Both the position numbers and the translations under genes were made by a program. From Asaia bogorensis (GTDB lineage: Bacteria > Pseudomonadota > Alphaproteobacteria > Acetobacterales > Acetobacteraceae): 64,000 nt of DNA. Below the pieces are notes generated by a model, which was not told where the DNA came from, did not search any database, and saw only the letters and a program-made list of their open reading frames with translations. The stretch is taken from assembly GCF_900465345.1 (NCBI RefSeq), contig NZ_UEGO01000031.1:124001-188000 (forward strand), written 5' to 3'. The number at the start of each line of letters is the position of its first letter. The stretch's first letter is position 1. This document shows, piece by piece, positions 9,073 to 18,095 of the stretch.

Positions 9073-9926
9073 ACTACCGCCACGCCTATCACGCAGGCAA
9101 CTTCGCTGACATGATGAAACACGGGCTCCTGCTCGTTATCCTTCGCCATCTGCTGCGCAAGCCAGCGGGTTTTTGCGTGCTCGACACCCATTCGGGCTGC
9201 GGGCTCTATGATCTTGACGCAACCGAAGCGCAGAAAACCGGAGAATGGCGCGAGGGCATCGGCGCTTTCCATGACGCCCCGGCCCTGCCGGAAACCGTGC
9301 CCGAGGAACTGACTGATTACCTCTCGATCGTGCGCAGCTTCAATGCGCCCGATGGTCCGGCAAACCGCTATCCCGGCTCACCCGCATTGGTCGCCTCGGT
9401 GCTGCGCCCTCAGGACCGGCTCATCTGTTGCGAACTCCACCCTGACGACGCCCGCATACTCAAGCGCAACTTCCGCGATCAACCGCAGGTTGCGGTGCAT
9501 GAGCGCGATGGTTATGGCGCGCTCAAGGCCTTTCTGCCGCCGCGTGACCTCAAGCGCGGCCTCGTCCTGATGGACCCGCCTTTTGAGAAAACGGACGAGT
9601 TCGATACTCTTGCTACCGCCATGCGCAATGCAAGGCGTGCTTTCCCCATGGGCATTGTCGCCGCCTGGTATCCCATCAAGCATCGCGCCCCGGTGCGCCG
9701 TTTTCATGATACGCTGCGCGATATGGGTATGCGTGATATCGTCGATTGCAGCCTCTATCTGCGACAGCCCACCGATCCTGCCCGGCTCAATGGCTGTGGA
9801 CTGACTATCATCGCCCCACCCTATCGTTTCGAGGATCAGGCCAGAGTGTTTCTCAACTCCATTGCGCCCGTCCTTTCACCGGACGGTGAAGGCTACGCGG
9901 AAGTGACCCGGATCGTGGAAGAATGA
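9069..9926 (+). CDS. rlmJ: 23S rRNA (adenine-2030 N6)-methyltransferase RlmJ
   Basis: Methylates A2030 of 23S rRNA. The N-terminus MNYRHAYHAGNFADMMKH is the family signature. The AdoMet site VLDTHSGCGLYDL lies near residue 38 and the catalytic DPPF box at about 169-172. 285 residues matches the family. The start codon is TTG, overlapping the hemD stop as TTGA, so translation probably depends on ribosomes finishing hemD. The gpsA start likewise overlaps its stop as ATGA. No functional link to haem genes is known; the placement is probably just operon packing. Confidence 0.93.
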   Translation: MNYRHAYHAGNFADMMKHGLLLVILRHLLRKPAGFCVLDTHSGCGLYDLDATEAQKTGEWREGIGAFHDAPALPETVPEELTDYLSIVRSFNAPDGPANRYPGSPALVASVLRPQDRLICCELHPDDARILKRNFRDQPQVAVHERDGYGALKAFLPPRDLKRGLVLMDPPFEKTDEFDTLATAMRNARRAFPMGIVAAWYPIKHRAPVRRFHDTLRDMGMRDIVDCSLYLRQPTDPARLNGCGLTIIAPPYRFEDQARVFLNSIAPVLSPDGEGYAEVTRIVEE

Positions 9927-10888
9927 CAGCCGCCTCCCCTCATATCGCCGTTATCGGTGCCGGGGCCTGGGGCATCGCCCTGGCCTGCGCCAGCGCCCGT
10001 GCCGGCGCGCGCGTGACACTCTGGTCGCGCTCCTCTGTGGCACCCGGCACGCGAACACTGCCCCGCCTGCCTGCTGCCGTCCTGCCCGATGCGGTTGGCG
10101 TGACATCCGACCTCCCCGATCACGCCGATCTGACACTGCTGGTGGTGCCCATGCAGACGCTCAGGTCAATTGCGCCGCGCCTCAAGGGTACCTCACCGCT
10201 CATTGCCTGCTGCAAGGGGCTCGAACTGGGCACGGGAGATCTCCCGCTCGACATTCTGCGCGAGACCCAGCCCGATCGGCCTCACGCCGTTCTGTCAGGC
10301 CCGAATTTCGCGATCGAAGTTGCGATGGGTGCACCGGCAGCAGCCACCATCGCAGCGGCGTCGCTTGATGAAGCCCATCACTATGTCGGCCTGCTCTCCT
10401 CGCCGCATTTCCGTCTCTATGCCAGCGATGATCCGATTGGGGTGCAGATTGCCGGCGCTGCAAAGAATGTCGTCGCCATCGGCGCCGGGATCGCCATTGG
10501 CGCAGGGCTTGGTGAGAATGCACGTGCGGCGCTGATCACACGCGCCATTGTCGAGATCGGTCGCCTCGCCGCGGCGATGGGAGGGCGTCCTGCGACGATA
10601 GCGGGCCTCAGCGGTCTGGGTGACCTGATTCTCACCTGTACGGGGGCAGGTTCACGCAATTACAGCCTTGGTCTCGAGTTGGGGCGCGGCACAAGCTTGG
10701 CCGAAATCCTTGGCACACGCAGCACGGTTGCTGAAGGCGTTGCCACGGCGCCCGCCCTGGCTGCAAGGGCAAAGGCGCTCGGCATTGCCATGCCCATTAC
10801 CGAAACCGTCTCGGCCTTTCTGGCAGGGGAAATCGACCTCGCTCAGGCACGTCGCCACCTTCTCGAGCGGCCCATCACCGTCGAATAG
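9923..10888 (+). CDS. gpsA: Glycerol-3-phosphate dehydrogenase (NAD(P)+)
   Basis: Reduces dihydroxyacetone phosphate to sn-glycerol-3-phosphate for phospholipid synthesis in the cytosol. The Rossmann motif IGAGAWGIALA is at residues 11-21. VVPMQTLR, SGPNFAIEVA and the catalytic-region IAGAAKNVVAIGAG follow, and the late GLSGLGDLILTCTG is diagnostic. 321 residues is normal. The ATG overlaps the rlmJ stop by four bases, closing the hemC-hemD-rlmJ-gpsA run. It is the biosynthetic counterpart of the catabolic glpD encoded further along the window. Confidence 0.96.
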   Translation: MTAASPHIAVIGAGAWGIALACASARAGARVTLWSRSSVAPGTRTLPRLPAAVLPDAVGVTSDLPDHADLTLLVVPMQTLRSIAPRLKGTSPLIACCKGLELGTGDLPLDILRETQPDRPHAVLSGPNFAIEVAMGAPAAATIAAASLDEAHHYVGLLSSPHFRLYASDDPIGVQIAGAAKNVVAIGAGIAIGAGLGENARAALITRAIVEIGRLAAAMGGRPATIAGLSGLGDLILTCTGAGSRNYSLGLELGRGTSLAEILGTRSTVAEGVATAPALAARAKALGIAMPITETVSAFLAGEIDLAQARRHLLERPITVE

Positions 10889-10911
10889 AACCAACAATAA
10901 GGGACAGCATC

Positions 10912-11622
10912 ATGTGGATGCGCAATGAAGCCATGCGTCGCCTCGTCAGCCGGAACCGGTTCGTCCGGTTTCTGACATTCGGTGTGCACAGCATGATGCA
11001 GATGAAGCTGCTCGGTGGGCACAAGCATCCGGTGACACTGCGTCGTCTCGACAAGGCGCGTGCAGGCACGGATTCACTCCTCAGCAGTGACGAGGCCTTC
11101 GTGCTTCATGAGCTAGCTCAGGCGCAGGCCGTCTATGAAGGCGATATGGCCGAATTCGGTGTCTATCGTGGTGCCTCGGCCGAGCTGCTCTGCATGGTCA
11201 AAAATCACCGCAGGCTTCACCTGTTCGACACCTTCGAGGGTCTGCCTGCACCCTGCGCTAAAGAGGGCAAGGTCTTTGCCAAGGGTGAGTTCTGCGGCAC
11301 GCTCGACTCCGTCAGACGCAAGCTCGCAGGGTATGAGAACGTCGCCTTTCACCCCGGCTTCTTTCCGGACTCCGCTGCCTCGCTTGGCGATGAACGCTAC
11401 AGCTTTGTCCATCTCGATGTTGACCTCTACGAAGCGACACTGGCAGGGCTGACCTATTTCTACCCGCGCATGATCCCCGGCGGCATCATTCTCACGCATG
11501 ACTATTCCATCATCGACGGCGTGGCGCAGGCTTTTGCCGAATTTCTGGCAGACAAGCCGGAGCATGTCATTGAACTGCCCACCACGCAGGCCATGATCAT
11601 CCGTCACCCCCGTCAGGACTGA
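10912..11622 (+). CDS. TylF/MycF-type class I methyltransferase
   Basis: AdoMet-dependent O-methyltransferase of the macrocin O-methyltransferase (TylF) family. The AdoMet region MAEFGVYRGASAELL is near residue 78, and LHLFDTFEGLP, FVHLDVDLYEATLAGL and GGIILTHDYS follow in the family order. The aspartates in DVDLYE and HDYS match the metal-binding positions known for these Mg-dependent enzymes. 236 residues is typical. It begins 23 bases after gpsA and may belong to that operon. The substrate is unknown; relatives act on sugars or polyketide sugars, so an envelope glycan is possible but unproven. Confidence 0.8.
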   Translation: MWMRNEAMRRLVSRNRFVRFLTFGVHSMMQMKLLGGHKHPVTLRRLDKARAGTDSLLSSDEAFVLHELAQAQAVYEGDMAEFGVYRGASAELLCMVKNHRRLHLFDTFEGLPAPCAKEGKVFAKGEFCGTLDSVRRKLAGYENVAFHPGFFPDSAASLGDERYSFVHLDVDLYEATLAGLTYFYPRMIPGGIILTHDYSIIDGVAQAFAEFLADKPEHVIELPTTQAMIIRHPRQD

Positions 11623-11640
11623 TCCGTCGATATCACAGCA

Positions 11641-11665
11641 GAGGTGGCGCAGCCGGCGCCATCTC
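11641..11665. terminator. Hairpin between convergent genes
   Basis: A 10-bp stem with one G-T pair and a 5-base loop sits between the convergent TylF-type gene and the small membrane protein gene. It can serve both directions. No T-run flanks it. Confidence 0.45.
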
Positions 11666-11686
11666 ATGGCCCGTATGGGTCGATGG

Positions 11687-11983
11687 CTATCTGCCTCGTC
11701 CGGGCAGAATATTCTTTAACGTACCGCGCAGGCGCTCGAAACGGGCCACCATCGCATCGCCGGGCCGATCCATAAAGGCCCATGCCATGAGCGGCATCCA
11801 GATCCAGAACTCCCAGAAAAACACCAGATTGATCAGCGCGATCATCCGGAAAGACGGATGACGGCGCAGCCCTGCAACAAGCGTCGGCAGAAACACCCAG
11901 ACGAAGCAGACAAGCCCCACAAGAACTAGAGTGAGTGGATCATGATCATGCAGGCGGTGCAACAACGCGCTCTTATCTAACAT
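11687..11983 (-). CDS. Superinfection-immunity-like small membrane protein
   Basis: A 98-residue protein with two membrane helices (about 17-37 and 47-68). The segment FLPTLVAGLRRHPSFRMIALINLVFFWEFWIW follows the pattern of the superinfection-immunity (Imm) family: FLPT, a basic R-HP loop, then a long second helix. Chromosomal members of that family are widespread and mostly uncharacterised, so no phage function should be inferred. The start has GGAGG seven bases upstream. No phage genes are nearby. The family match is by pattern only. Confidence 0.6.
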   Translation of the reverse strand: MLDKSALLHRLHDHDPLTLVLVGLVCFVWVFLPTLVAGLRRHPSFRMIALINLVFFWEFWIWMPLMAWAFMDRPGDAMVARFERLRGTLKNILPGRGR

Positions 11984-12068
11984 GATAACGCCTCCGTCTG
12001 TTTCGGTAAGATAACGTTAAGACGCGTGGAGCGGTGACGCAATGCAACCATTCATTGCTTCGAAGTAA

Positions 12069-12986
12069 CTATCTCGCCTCGCCGGAAGTGCGGCCCTTAT
12101 GCCTGAACCATCTCGACAGGAAAAACGGCGCGCGCCCTCCATGACCGAAATAGGCCAGACGCGCTTCGTGCAGATGAACCCTGCCAAATGCTTCAGCCCG
12201 TATCAGGACGATCATGATACTGGCTCCAGCGAAGGGACCGAGCAGATAAACCCAGAAATGCTCCCATGATCCCGATATCAGCGCCGGTCCGACGCTCCGG
12301 GCGAGATTCGTACTATCGCCCGAAAGCCAGGCCTCGAAGGGATTGAGCACGAAAAACACCGGACCTGCCGCCCACGCAGCAAACCGCCTCAAGGCGGGCC
12401 GCGCACCGCAGAGCAGGACGACAGCAACAAGTATCGCCGTTGTATTGATCTCGCCTACAAAGGCCCACCATGGCGGCACAAAGGGAGACGGCACGGTCGC
12501 TGCAAAGCGTGACGACTGGCACCAGAGCCCCCAGACTGGCCAGATCAGGCCACTCGCCGCAACCAGCCCCGTTCCCATGACCGCACCCGAAATCTGAGCG
12601 AGCATGTAAAACACCATATCGGTCAGGGCCAGACGCTGGCCCAGACAGAATGCCAGGCTGATCGACGGGCTCAGATGAGCACCGCTGACACGCCCAAAAG
12701 GCGAAAGGGCCGCCAGCGTGGAGCTCAGACCAAAAACGAGCCCTTCGAGGGCACTGAGCAGATTGGGCCAGTCAGCCAGCGCTCTGGCGACCGGGCTATG
12801 CGGTGAGCCTATGGCAACGTTGGAGCAGATTCCACCAATCATGAGCAGGCAGGTCGCCCAGAACTCGCAGATATAGAGCCGCGTATGGAGGTTCTTGCCC
12901 GGTTCGGGCTTCCCCATGAGAGGGCGGTCATGGGGATCGGGGTAAAGGGAGTGAAGGTCCTGCTTGCCGGGTGTGTCATCCACCAT
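12069..12986 (-). CDS. Aquaporin-family protein with altered NPA boxes
   Basis: Membrane channel fold of the MIP family. The first half contains GAHLSPSISLAF where typical members have HLNPAVTL. The second half contains STNLARSVGPAL where typical members have NPARSFGPAL. So the first box reads SPS and the second NLA, while the flanking family pattern, including the following VYLLGPFAGA, is kept. About six hydrophobic segments are visible. The start is taken as ATG 12986 (305 aa); ATG 12917 is an alternative, and the open frame extends upstream without a convincing start. Water, glycerol or another solute is possible. It is distinct from the canonical GlpF in this window. Confidence 0.75.
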   Translation of the reverse strand: MVDDTPGKQDLHSLYPDPHDRPLMGKPEPGKNLHTRLYICEFWATCLLMIGGICSNVAIGSPHSPVARALADWPNLLSALEGLVFGLSSTLAALSPFGRVSGAHLSPSISLAFCLGQRLALTDMVFYMLAQISGAVMGTGLVAASGLIWPVWGLWCQSSRFAATVPSPFVPPWWAFVGEINTTAILVAVVLLCGARPALRRFAAWAAGPVFFVLNPFEAWLSGDSTNLARSVGPALISGSWEHFWVYLLGPFAGASIMIVLIRAEAFGRVHLHEARLAYFGHGGRAPFFLSRWFRHKGRTSGEAR

Positions 12987-13140
12987 GCCTGAGCTGTCCC
13001 TTTTCCTCTGCCTTCCTGCGCCCTGCCATCCGCGGCGTGTCAGATTTACGGGATCGGAAAATCCCGCTGCTGACCGGCAAGGACGCCCATGACGCCCCCG
13101 CGATAACCGGGTCTGTGCGAGGCTTTTGGGGGAGGCTGGC

Positions 13141-14382
13141 TCAGGCGGCAATAAAAAGCCCCGTGATCGTAGCACTCATGAGGTTGGAGAGCGTCCCGGC
13201 AATTACACAGCGTGAGGCGATCGTCGCGATTTCAGCGCGTCTTTCGGAAGCCACGCTGCCAAAGCCACCGATAAGGATCCCCACGCTCGAGAAATTGGAA
13301 AAACCGCATAGCGCGACCGAGACGATCGCGAGGCTATGAGCAGAAAGTGCATGCGCGTGGATAAGCGGCGATAGCCCGACATAGGCGACGAACTCGTTGA
13401 AGGCGATTTTCTGCCCAAGAAGCCCGCCAACGGTCAGGGAATCAGCCCAGGGGATACCGATCAGCCAGGCGAGCGGTGCCATCAACCCGCCCAGAAGCGT
13501 GGAGAGGCTCATGCCGGGCAGATGGAGCCACCCGCCCAAACCATGAAGAACGCCATCGACCAGTGCGGTGATGCCGACAAACGCAACAAGAACGGCACCC
13601 ACGGCAAAGGCCACGCGGGCACCGCTCATCGCGCCCTCGGCCAGCGCATCGAAAACACCGGATGTCTCGAGCACGGCGCGTGGCATGGGTTCCTTTGCCA
13701 GCGCGGCATCTTCCGGGGTGGGCCAGAGAATTTTGGCGAATAGCAGTCCGCCCGGTATCGCCATGAAAGACGCCGCCAGCAGGTAATGCATGGGCACACC
13801 AAGCCCCGCATAACCAGCCAGCACGGAACCGGAGACCGAGGCGGTGCCCGAACTCATGATCGTGAACAGTTCGGCGCGACGGAGCTTGTTGACATAAGGC
13901 CGCAGCACCACCGGCATTTCACTCTGCCCCAGAAACACGGTCATGACGGCAGAAAAGGATTCGATGGCCGTTGTGCCGAGTACACGGCAAAGGCCCTGCC
14001 CGATGACACGGGCCAGCGCCTGCATGACGCCCCAGTGATAGAAAAGGGCAATCAGCGCCGAGACATAAACAATGGCCGGCAACACCTGAAAGGCGAACAC
14101 GAAACTGTCCTGCCCGAACAGAGTATCCATTTTGGGCCCAGCAAGACCGCCGAACAGAAAATGCGTTCCAACCTGCCCATAGGCCAGCACTGCCCCGACG
14201 CCATCGGCCAGAGCCCCGAAAAGCCTGCGCCCCCAAGGTACGAAAAGCGCCAGGGCACCGATGCCGCATTGCAGCGCCAGAGCAATACCCACCTGACGGA
14301 AATTTATGGCTCTCCGGTTACTCGAAAGCAGCACGCCCAGCGCGATGAGCACTGCCATACCAACCAAACCGCGCAGGAACAT
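13141..14382 (-). CDS. Concentrative nucleoside transporter (NupC/CNT family)
   Basis: Inner-membrane cation-coupled nucleoside importer. 413 residues with about ten hydrophobic segments. Family signatures are GQSEMPVVLRPYV (about 154), MSSGTASVSGSVLAGY, and later GQKIAFNEFVAY near 328 and CGFSNFSSVGILIGG near 368. ATG 14382 follows AAGGG and is preferred to a TTG one codon earlier. It lies downstream of nothing on its strand; the next gene upstream is divergent. Substrate range within nucleosides cannot be told from the sequence. Confidence 0.93.
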   Translation of the reverse strand: MFLRGLVGMAVLIALGVLLSSNRRAINFRQVGIALALQCGIGALALFVPWGRRLFGALADGVGAVLAYGQVGTHFLFGGLAGPKMDTLFGQDSFVFAFQVLPAIVYVSALIALFYHWGVMQALARVIGQGLCRVLGTTAIESFSAVMTVFLGQSEMPVVLRPYVNKLRRAELFTIMSSGTASVSGSVLAGYAGLGVPMHYLLAASFMAIPGGLLFAKILWPTPEDAALAKEPMPRAVLETSGVFDALAEGAMSGARVAFAVGAVLVAFVGITALVDGVLHGLGGWLHLPGMSLSTLLGGLMAPLAWLIGIPWADSLTVGGLLGQKIAFNEFVAYVGLSPLIHAHALSAHSLAIVSVALCGFSNFSSVGILIGGFGSVASERRAEIATIASRCVIAGTLSNLMSATITGLFIAA

Positions 14383-14608
14383 CAACGGCCCTTCAGATCA
14401 TTCATTCCCTGCCCCCTCAGGGCATGAAACTGCGCCCAAGCGGGGGAGAGATGCGAGGAGTTACAACACGATAGAAGGCCAGCGTCGAGACATGACCTGC
14501 GGGAACCGTTCTACTCGCGAAAGGTTTTACTGTGTCGGGATGCTTGCACGCTGTCCAGCGGAAAGCCACAGTGGTGGTCAGGCTCATAACGAGGCATGAC
14601 GGACTGAC

Positions 14609-15097
14609 ATGACGACCAGTTTTTATGATTTGCAGATACCCGCCCTGTGCGGCGAGCCGATCTCGATGGCCGATTTCAAAGGCAAGGCGGTCGTGATTGC
14701 CAATACGGCCTCAAAATGTGGCTTCACCCCGCAATATGAAGGGCTGCAATATCTCTGGAGCCATTACGGCAAATCCGGCCTTGTGGTGCTGGGCGTGCCA
14801 AGCAACGATTTTGGCCAGCAGGAACCGGGAACAGCTTCCGAAATCCAGACCACCTGCTCGCGCAATTACGGCGTCAGCTTCCCTATGGCGACCAAATCAA
14901 CCGTCAAGGGCAAAGAGGCCACGCCGCTTTTTCGTTGGCTGGCCAGTCAGGGCGGGATCCTGTCGCGCCCGCGCTGGAATTTCTACAAATACATCGTTTC
15001 GCGTGAGGGTGAGCTGCTCAACTGGTACACGCCGCTCACCGCCCCCGACTCAGATCGCTTCAAGGCCAGCGTCATGCGTGCGGTGATGGATCGGTAA
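14609..15097 (+). CDS. Glutathione peroxidase (thiol peroxidase) family protein
   Basis: Reduces hydrogen or lipid peroxides with a cysteine active site. The signature NTASKCGFTPQYEGLQ places the peroxidatic cysteine at residue 37. It is followed by LGVPSNDFGQQEPG and the tryptophan motif RWNFYKYIV. The enzyme uses Cys, not selenocysteine. 162 residues is normal for bacterial BtuE-type proteins, many of which use thioredoxin rather than glutathione. It stands alone between divergent nupC and convergent LysE-type genes, with a hairpin after the stop. Confidence 0.94.
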   Translation: MTTSFYDLQIPALCGEPISMADFKGKAVVIANTASKCGFTPQYEGLQYLWSHYGKSGLVVLGVPSNDFGQQEPGTASEIQTTCSRNYGVSFPMATKSTVKGKEATPLFRWLASQGGILSRPRWNFYKYIVSREGELLNWYTPLTAPDSDRFKASVMRAVMDR

Positions 15098-15105
15098 TGC
15101 CCCTG

Positions 15106-15127
15106 CCCGGCCCGTTCGCGGGTCGGG
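15106..15127 (+). terminator. UUCG-loop hairpin after glutathione peroxidase
   Basis: A 9-bp stem (CCCGGCCCG with CGGGTCGGG, one G-T pair) closes a TTCG tetraloop 8 bases after the stop codon. There is no T-run. It lies between convergent genes, so it may act on both. Confidence 0.5.
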
Positions 15128-15183
15128 GCCTCTGCCACGCAATCACGTCAGAAATTTATCCCCAGACGCGATGAGGAAAAGTC

Positions 15184-15819
15184 TCAGCCCTGGCGTTCGA
15201 GGGCAAGACGCAGGCCAAAGGCCATGAAGATACCGCCCGTGGCGCGGTCGAGAATTCTTACAGTGGCGGGGCGGGACAAAAACGCCCCCAGCCTGACGGT
15301 CATGAGAATGAGCAATGTGAACCAGCTCAGCGTCAGCAGCACCTGAATTCCTGCAAGCAGCAGCGAAAATGCGACGAAATTGACCCCATGCGGGATGAAT
15401 TGCGGCAGGAAGGTAATGAAGAAGATGCCAACTTTCGGGTTGAGCAGATTGGTCGTCAGCCCCTGACGAAAGCTCTGCCAGCCAGACAGGGTGACACCAC
15501 GCAACGCGTCACCCTGTGTGGCCTTGCCACGGGGCTGGAGCAGCAGGCGTATCCCGACACTGAACAGATAGATGGCGCCCGCCCATTTCACGATAGTAAA
15601 ACCGAGTTTTGAGGCTGCAAGTAATGCCGTCAGCCCGAAAGCGGCGCTTGCCCCCCACACGAAAAGCCCGAGCGTAATGCCAAGCGCGGCACAGAATCCT
15701 GTGCGAGTTCCTGAAATGGTCGTGCTGCGCAGAACGAATGCCGTATCGAGCCCGGGGACGAGGGTGAATACCCCAGCCGCGAGGACAAAACTGGTCAGTG
15801 AAAGCACTATAGGGCTCAT
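15184..15819 (-). CDS. LysE/RhtB-family amino-acid exporter
   Basis: Inner-membrane efflux protein of the LysE/RhtB family, which exports amino acids or their derivatives. The start is ATG 15819 (MSPIVLSL), preceded by GAGCGAGAG, giving 211 residues; the frame extends upstream but that part is not hydrophobic and looks non-coding. Family features are an early VPGLDTAFVLRSTTISGTRTG segment, GITLGLFVWG, KWAGAIYLFSVGIRLL and LLNPKVGIFFITFLPQF near 130. About six membrane helices. The substrate cannot be inferred. Confidence 0.9.
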   Translation of the reverse strand: MSPIVLSLTSFVLAAGVFTLVPGLDTAFVLRSTTISGTRTGFCAALGITLGLFVWGASAAFGLTALLAASKLGFTIVKWAGAIYLFSVGIRLLLQPRGKATQGDALRGVTLSGWQSFRQGLTTNLLNPKVGIFFITFLPQFIPHGVNFVAFSLLLAGIQVLLTLSWFTLLILMTVRLGAFLSRPATVRILDRATGGIFMAFGLRLALERQG

Positions 15820-16299
15820 CTCTCGCTCGCCTTGTTCGACATCCGGCTGTCCGGATCCATCTTCTCTTGATGCCGGGCCACTTTTTGAGGCTCGCAGAAA
15901 GAAATCCTGCCAACGCGCTGCCCGAGGGGCGTTCTCTAGCCCCGGGAGATAGCTGCCCACAAGAAAAAGCTCGCAGGGTCAGCCATGCCTTTTCTGCACA
16001 ATCGAACCGTCAGATAACGTGTGAAAGAGAGCGGCCTGTCGGCATAGGGGAACAAGCTCAGGATATGTCTGGCTTTGCAGGCTAGTCTGGCCGTGCCTGC
16101 GTGTGGTGATGACGTAACGACACCCATTTTTCGCCGCGCTCATCCACCGCCACAGGAAAGCCACTCTCTGCCCCGATGGCTGGGCGCCGTCATGCTGATG
16201 ACCCCGTAGCCAATCCTCCCCGACCCGATGGCGCTCCAGCGCCGTTGCGTCTAAAGAGGCGCGTTCAATTTTAGCTTGTTCTCTGACTGGAAGCCCGGA
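15820..16299. other. Gene-free interval upstream of murJ and the LysE-type gene
   Basis: About 480 bp between divergent genes. Open frames here are antisense or read-through extensions without ribosome-binding sites or recognisable protein sequence. It should hold the promoters of both flanking genes, but no clear element was picked out. Confidence 0.5.
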
Positions 16300-17853
16300 A
16301 TGCTCCGAAACCTGATCACCGTCGGTGGTTGGACCATGCTGTCCCGTATCCTTGGTCTGGTGCGTGACCAGCTTCTTGCAGCGTTTCTGGGTGCTGGCCC
16401 GGTGCAGGACGCCTATCAGATTGCCTTCAGGCTGCCGAACATGTTCAGGCGGCTTTTTGGCGAGGGGGCTTTCAACGCAGCCTTCGTACCGCTCTTTACC
16501 GAGCGTCTGACAGCGCATGGGCAGGAAGATGCCTCGCGCTTTGCCTCGCAGGCCTTGAGCTGCCTCAGCGCATGGCTGCTCGGCCTCACGATCCTGGGTG
16601 AAGTGTTCATGCCCTGGATCATCGAAATCATCGCACCGGGTTTCAATCATGCCGGGGGCCGCTTCGAAATGGCGGTTACTCTCACACGCATCACCTTCCC
16701 CTATCTGATCCTGATCTGCACAGCTGCTCTGGTGGCGGGCGTGCTCAACGGGCTGCATCGTTTCTCCATGGCAGCCGGGGCCTATGTTTCCTTCAATATC
16801 GTGGGCATCGCCACCATCCTGCTTGGCGCGCTGGTGTTTCATGACACCGCCACCTGGACCGCCATCGGAATCACGGTTTCAGGATTCGTCCAGCTTGGCC
16901 TTCTGCTCTGGTCGGTTAGACGCGCCGGTGTGCGATTGACCCTGCCGCCCCCCCGCCTGACCGGCGAGATGCGCGACATGCTGCGTCGGCTCTGGCCGGG
17001 GCTGGTTGGCTCTGGCGCCACTCAGCTCAACCTGACCGTCGATACGCTCATTTCCACCCTGCTCCCGGCGGGGTCGATCTCGTGGCTTTACTTCGCCGAT
17101 CGCGTCAACCAGCTGCCATTAGGTGTACTGGGGGCCGCCGCAGGAACGACACTTCTGCCTGTCCTGACCCGTCATGCAGCCGAGCATGACACGGCAGGCG
17201 GACAGAAAACGCTCAATCAGGCCATTGATTATGCGTCTATCCTGACTTTTCCAGCCTGTTTTGGCCTGCTGGCCCTTGCGCCGGAAATCATGGCGACGCT
17301 TTTCGGCTATGGAAAATTCACGACCGAAGACGCGCTTTCATCAGCGCAATCGCTACGGGCCTACGCGCTTGGCCTGCCCGCCTTTATTCTAATCAAGGTG
17401 CTCTCGCCAGGCTTCTTCGCTCATGGTGATACCCGCACGCCAGTGCGTATCGGATTTCTCACCCTTGCGCTCAATCTTGCGCTTAATCTTGCGCTCTATC
17501 GCCCGCTCACCCATGTCGGACCACCGCTGGCGAGTACGATTGCGGCTCTGGTCAATCTCGGCTTCCTTGCCGTCATCCTGCACAGGCGATCCGTATTCCG
17601 TCCGGATGCGGCTCTGGTTGGCCGCCTGCTGCGTGTCATCGCCGCCTCTTTTCTCATGGCGCTTGTCACGGTCACGCTGGCACGCCTCATCGCGCCGGGT
17701 CTGGTCATGTGGCATGGCCTCATGCGGGCGATGATGCTCGGCATCCTCATGGGGCTGGCTGGTGTGGTTTACCTCGCCGCCCTCTGGGCCTTCGGCGTTG
17801 CACAGCCTGACCGCCTGCTTCGCCGTGTCCTGCGCCGCGGCCGCGCCCGTTGA
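16300..17853 (+). CDS. murJ: Lipid II flippase MurJ
   Basis: Flips lipid II across the inner membrane for peptidoglycan synthesis (MviN family). The start MLRNLITVGGWTMLSRILGLVRD is the family signature; ATG 16300 follows GGAAGCCCGGA and is chosen over an ATG 24 bases upstream. FRLPNMFRRLFGEGAFNAAFVPLF (residues about 46-69) and LPLGVLGAAAGTTLLPVL are diagnostic. 517 residues and many hydrophobic helices, about fourteen, fit the family. The C-terminus is arginine-rich. It is followed by a hairpin and then mutS and glnD on the same strand. Confidence 0.95.
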   Translation: MLRNLITVGGWTMLSRILGLVRDQLLAAFLGAGPVQDAYQIAFRLPNMFRRLFGEGAFNAAFVPLFTERLTAHGQEDASRFASQALSCLSAWLLGLTILGEVFMPWIIEIIAPGFNHAGGRFEMAVTLTRITFPYLILICTAALVAGVLNGLHRFSMAAGAYVSFNIVGIATILLGALVFHDTATWTAIGITVSGFVQLGLLLWSVRRAGVRLTLPPPRLTGEMRDMLRRLWPGLVGSGATQLNLTVDTLISTLLPAGSISWLYFADRVNQLPLGVLGAAAGTTLLPVLTRHAAEHDTAGGQKTLNQAIDYASILTFPACFGLLALAPEIMATLFGYGKFTTEDALSSAQSLRAYALGLPAFILIKVLSPGFFAHGDTRTPVRIGFLTLALNLALNLALYRPLTHVGPPLASTIAALVNLGFLAVILHRRSVFRPDAALVGRLLRVIAASFLMALVTVTLARLIAPGLVMWHGLMRAMMLGILMGLAGVVYLAALWAFGVAQPDRLLRRVLRRGRAR

Positions 17854-17880
17854 GATCATACTAGGCGTTCGAAATCAGGT

Positions 17881-17900
17881 CGGGGCGTGACGGCGCCCCG
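17881..17900 (+). terminator. Hairpin after murJ
   Basis: A 7-bp GC stem (CGGGGCG and CGCCCCG) with a 6-base loop lies 27 bases after the murJ stop. No T-run follows, so termination is uncertain. Confidence 0.35.
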
Positions 17901-18095
17901 CGCATTACATCTCTCCGCACCTGAGTGATTTGCACGGCTATATGTCGCTGGCTTCCTGACCGCACAGACAAGCGTTGCAAAATAATCATGGCTCCAAGGC
18001 GATCGCGCCTTGTGCCTCGACAGAGAGTTCACAGGACCGCGCAGTAACGTTAGGGTTTATGTCATGTGGCGCGACATACAGACCCGACATCCAGC

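Noticed and set aside
11687-11983. Superinfection-immunity-like gene as a sign of prophage
   Set aside because: The family is widespread in chromosomes, and no phage or integrase genes are near.
15979-16842. Minus-strand 287-codon open frame upstream of and into murJ
   Set aside because: Highly polar, His/Gln-rich translation without domains; it overlaps the well-supported start of murJ.
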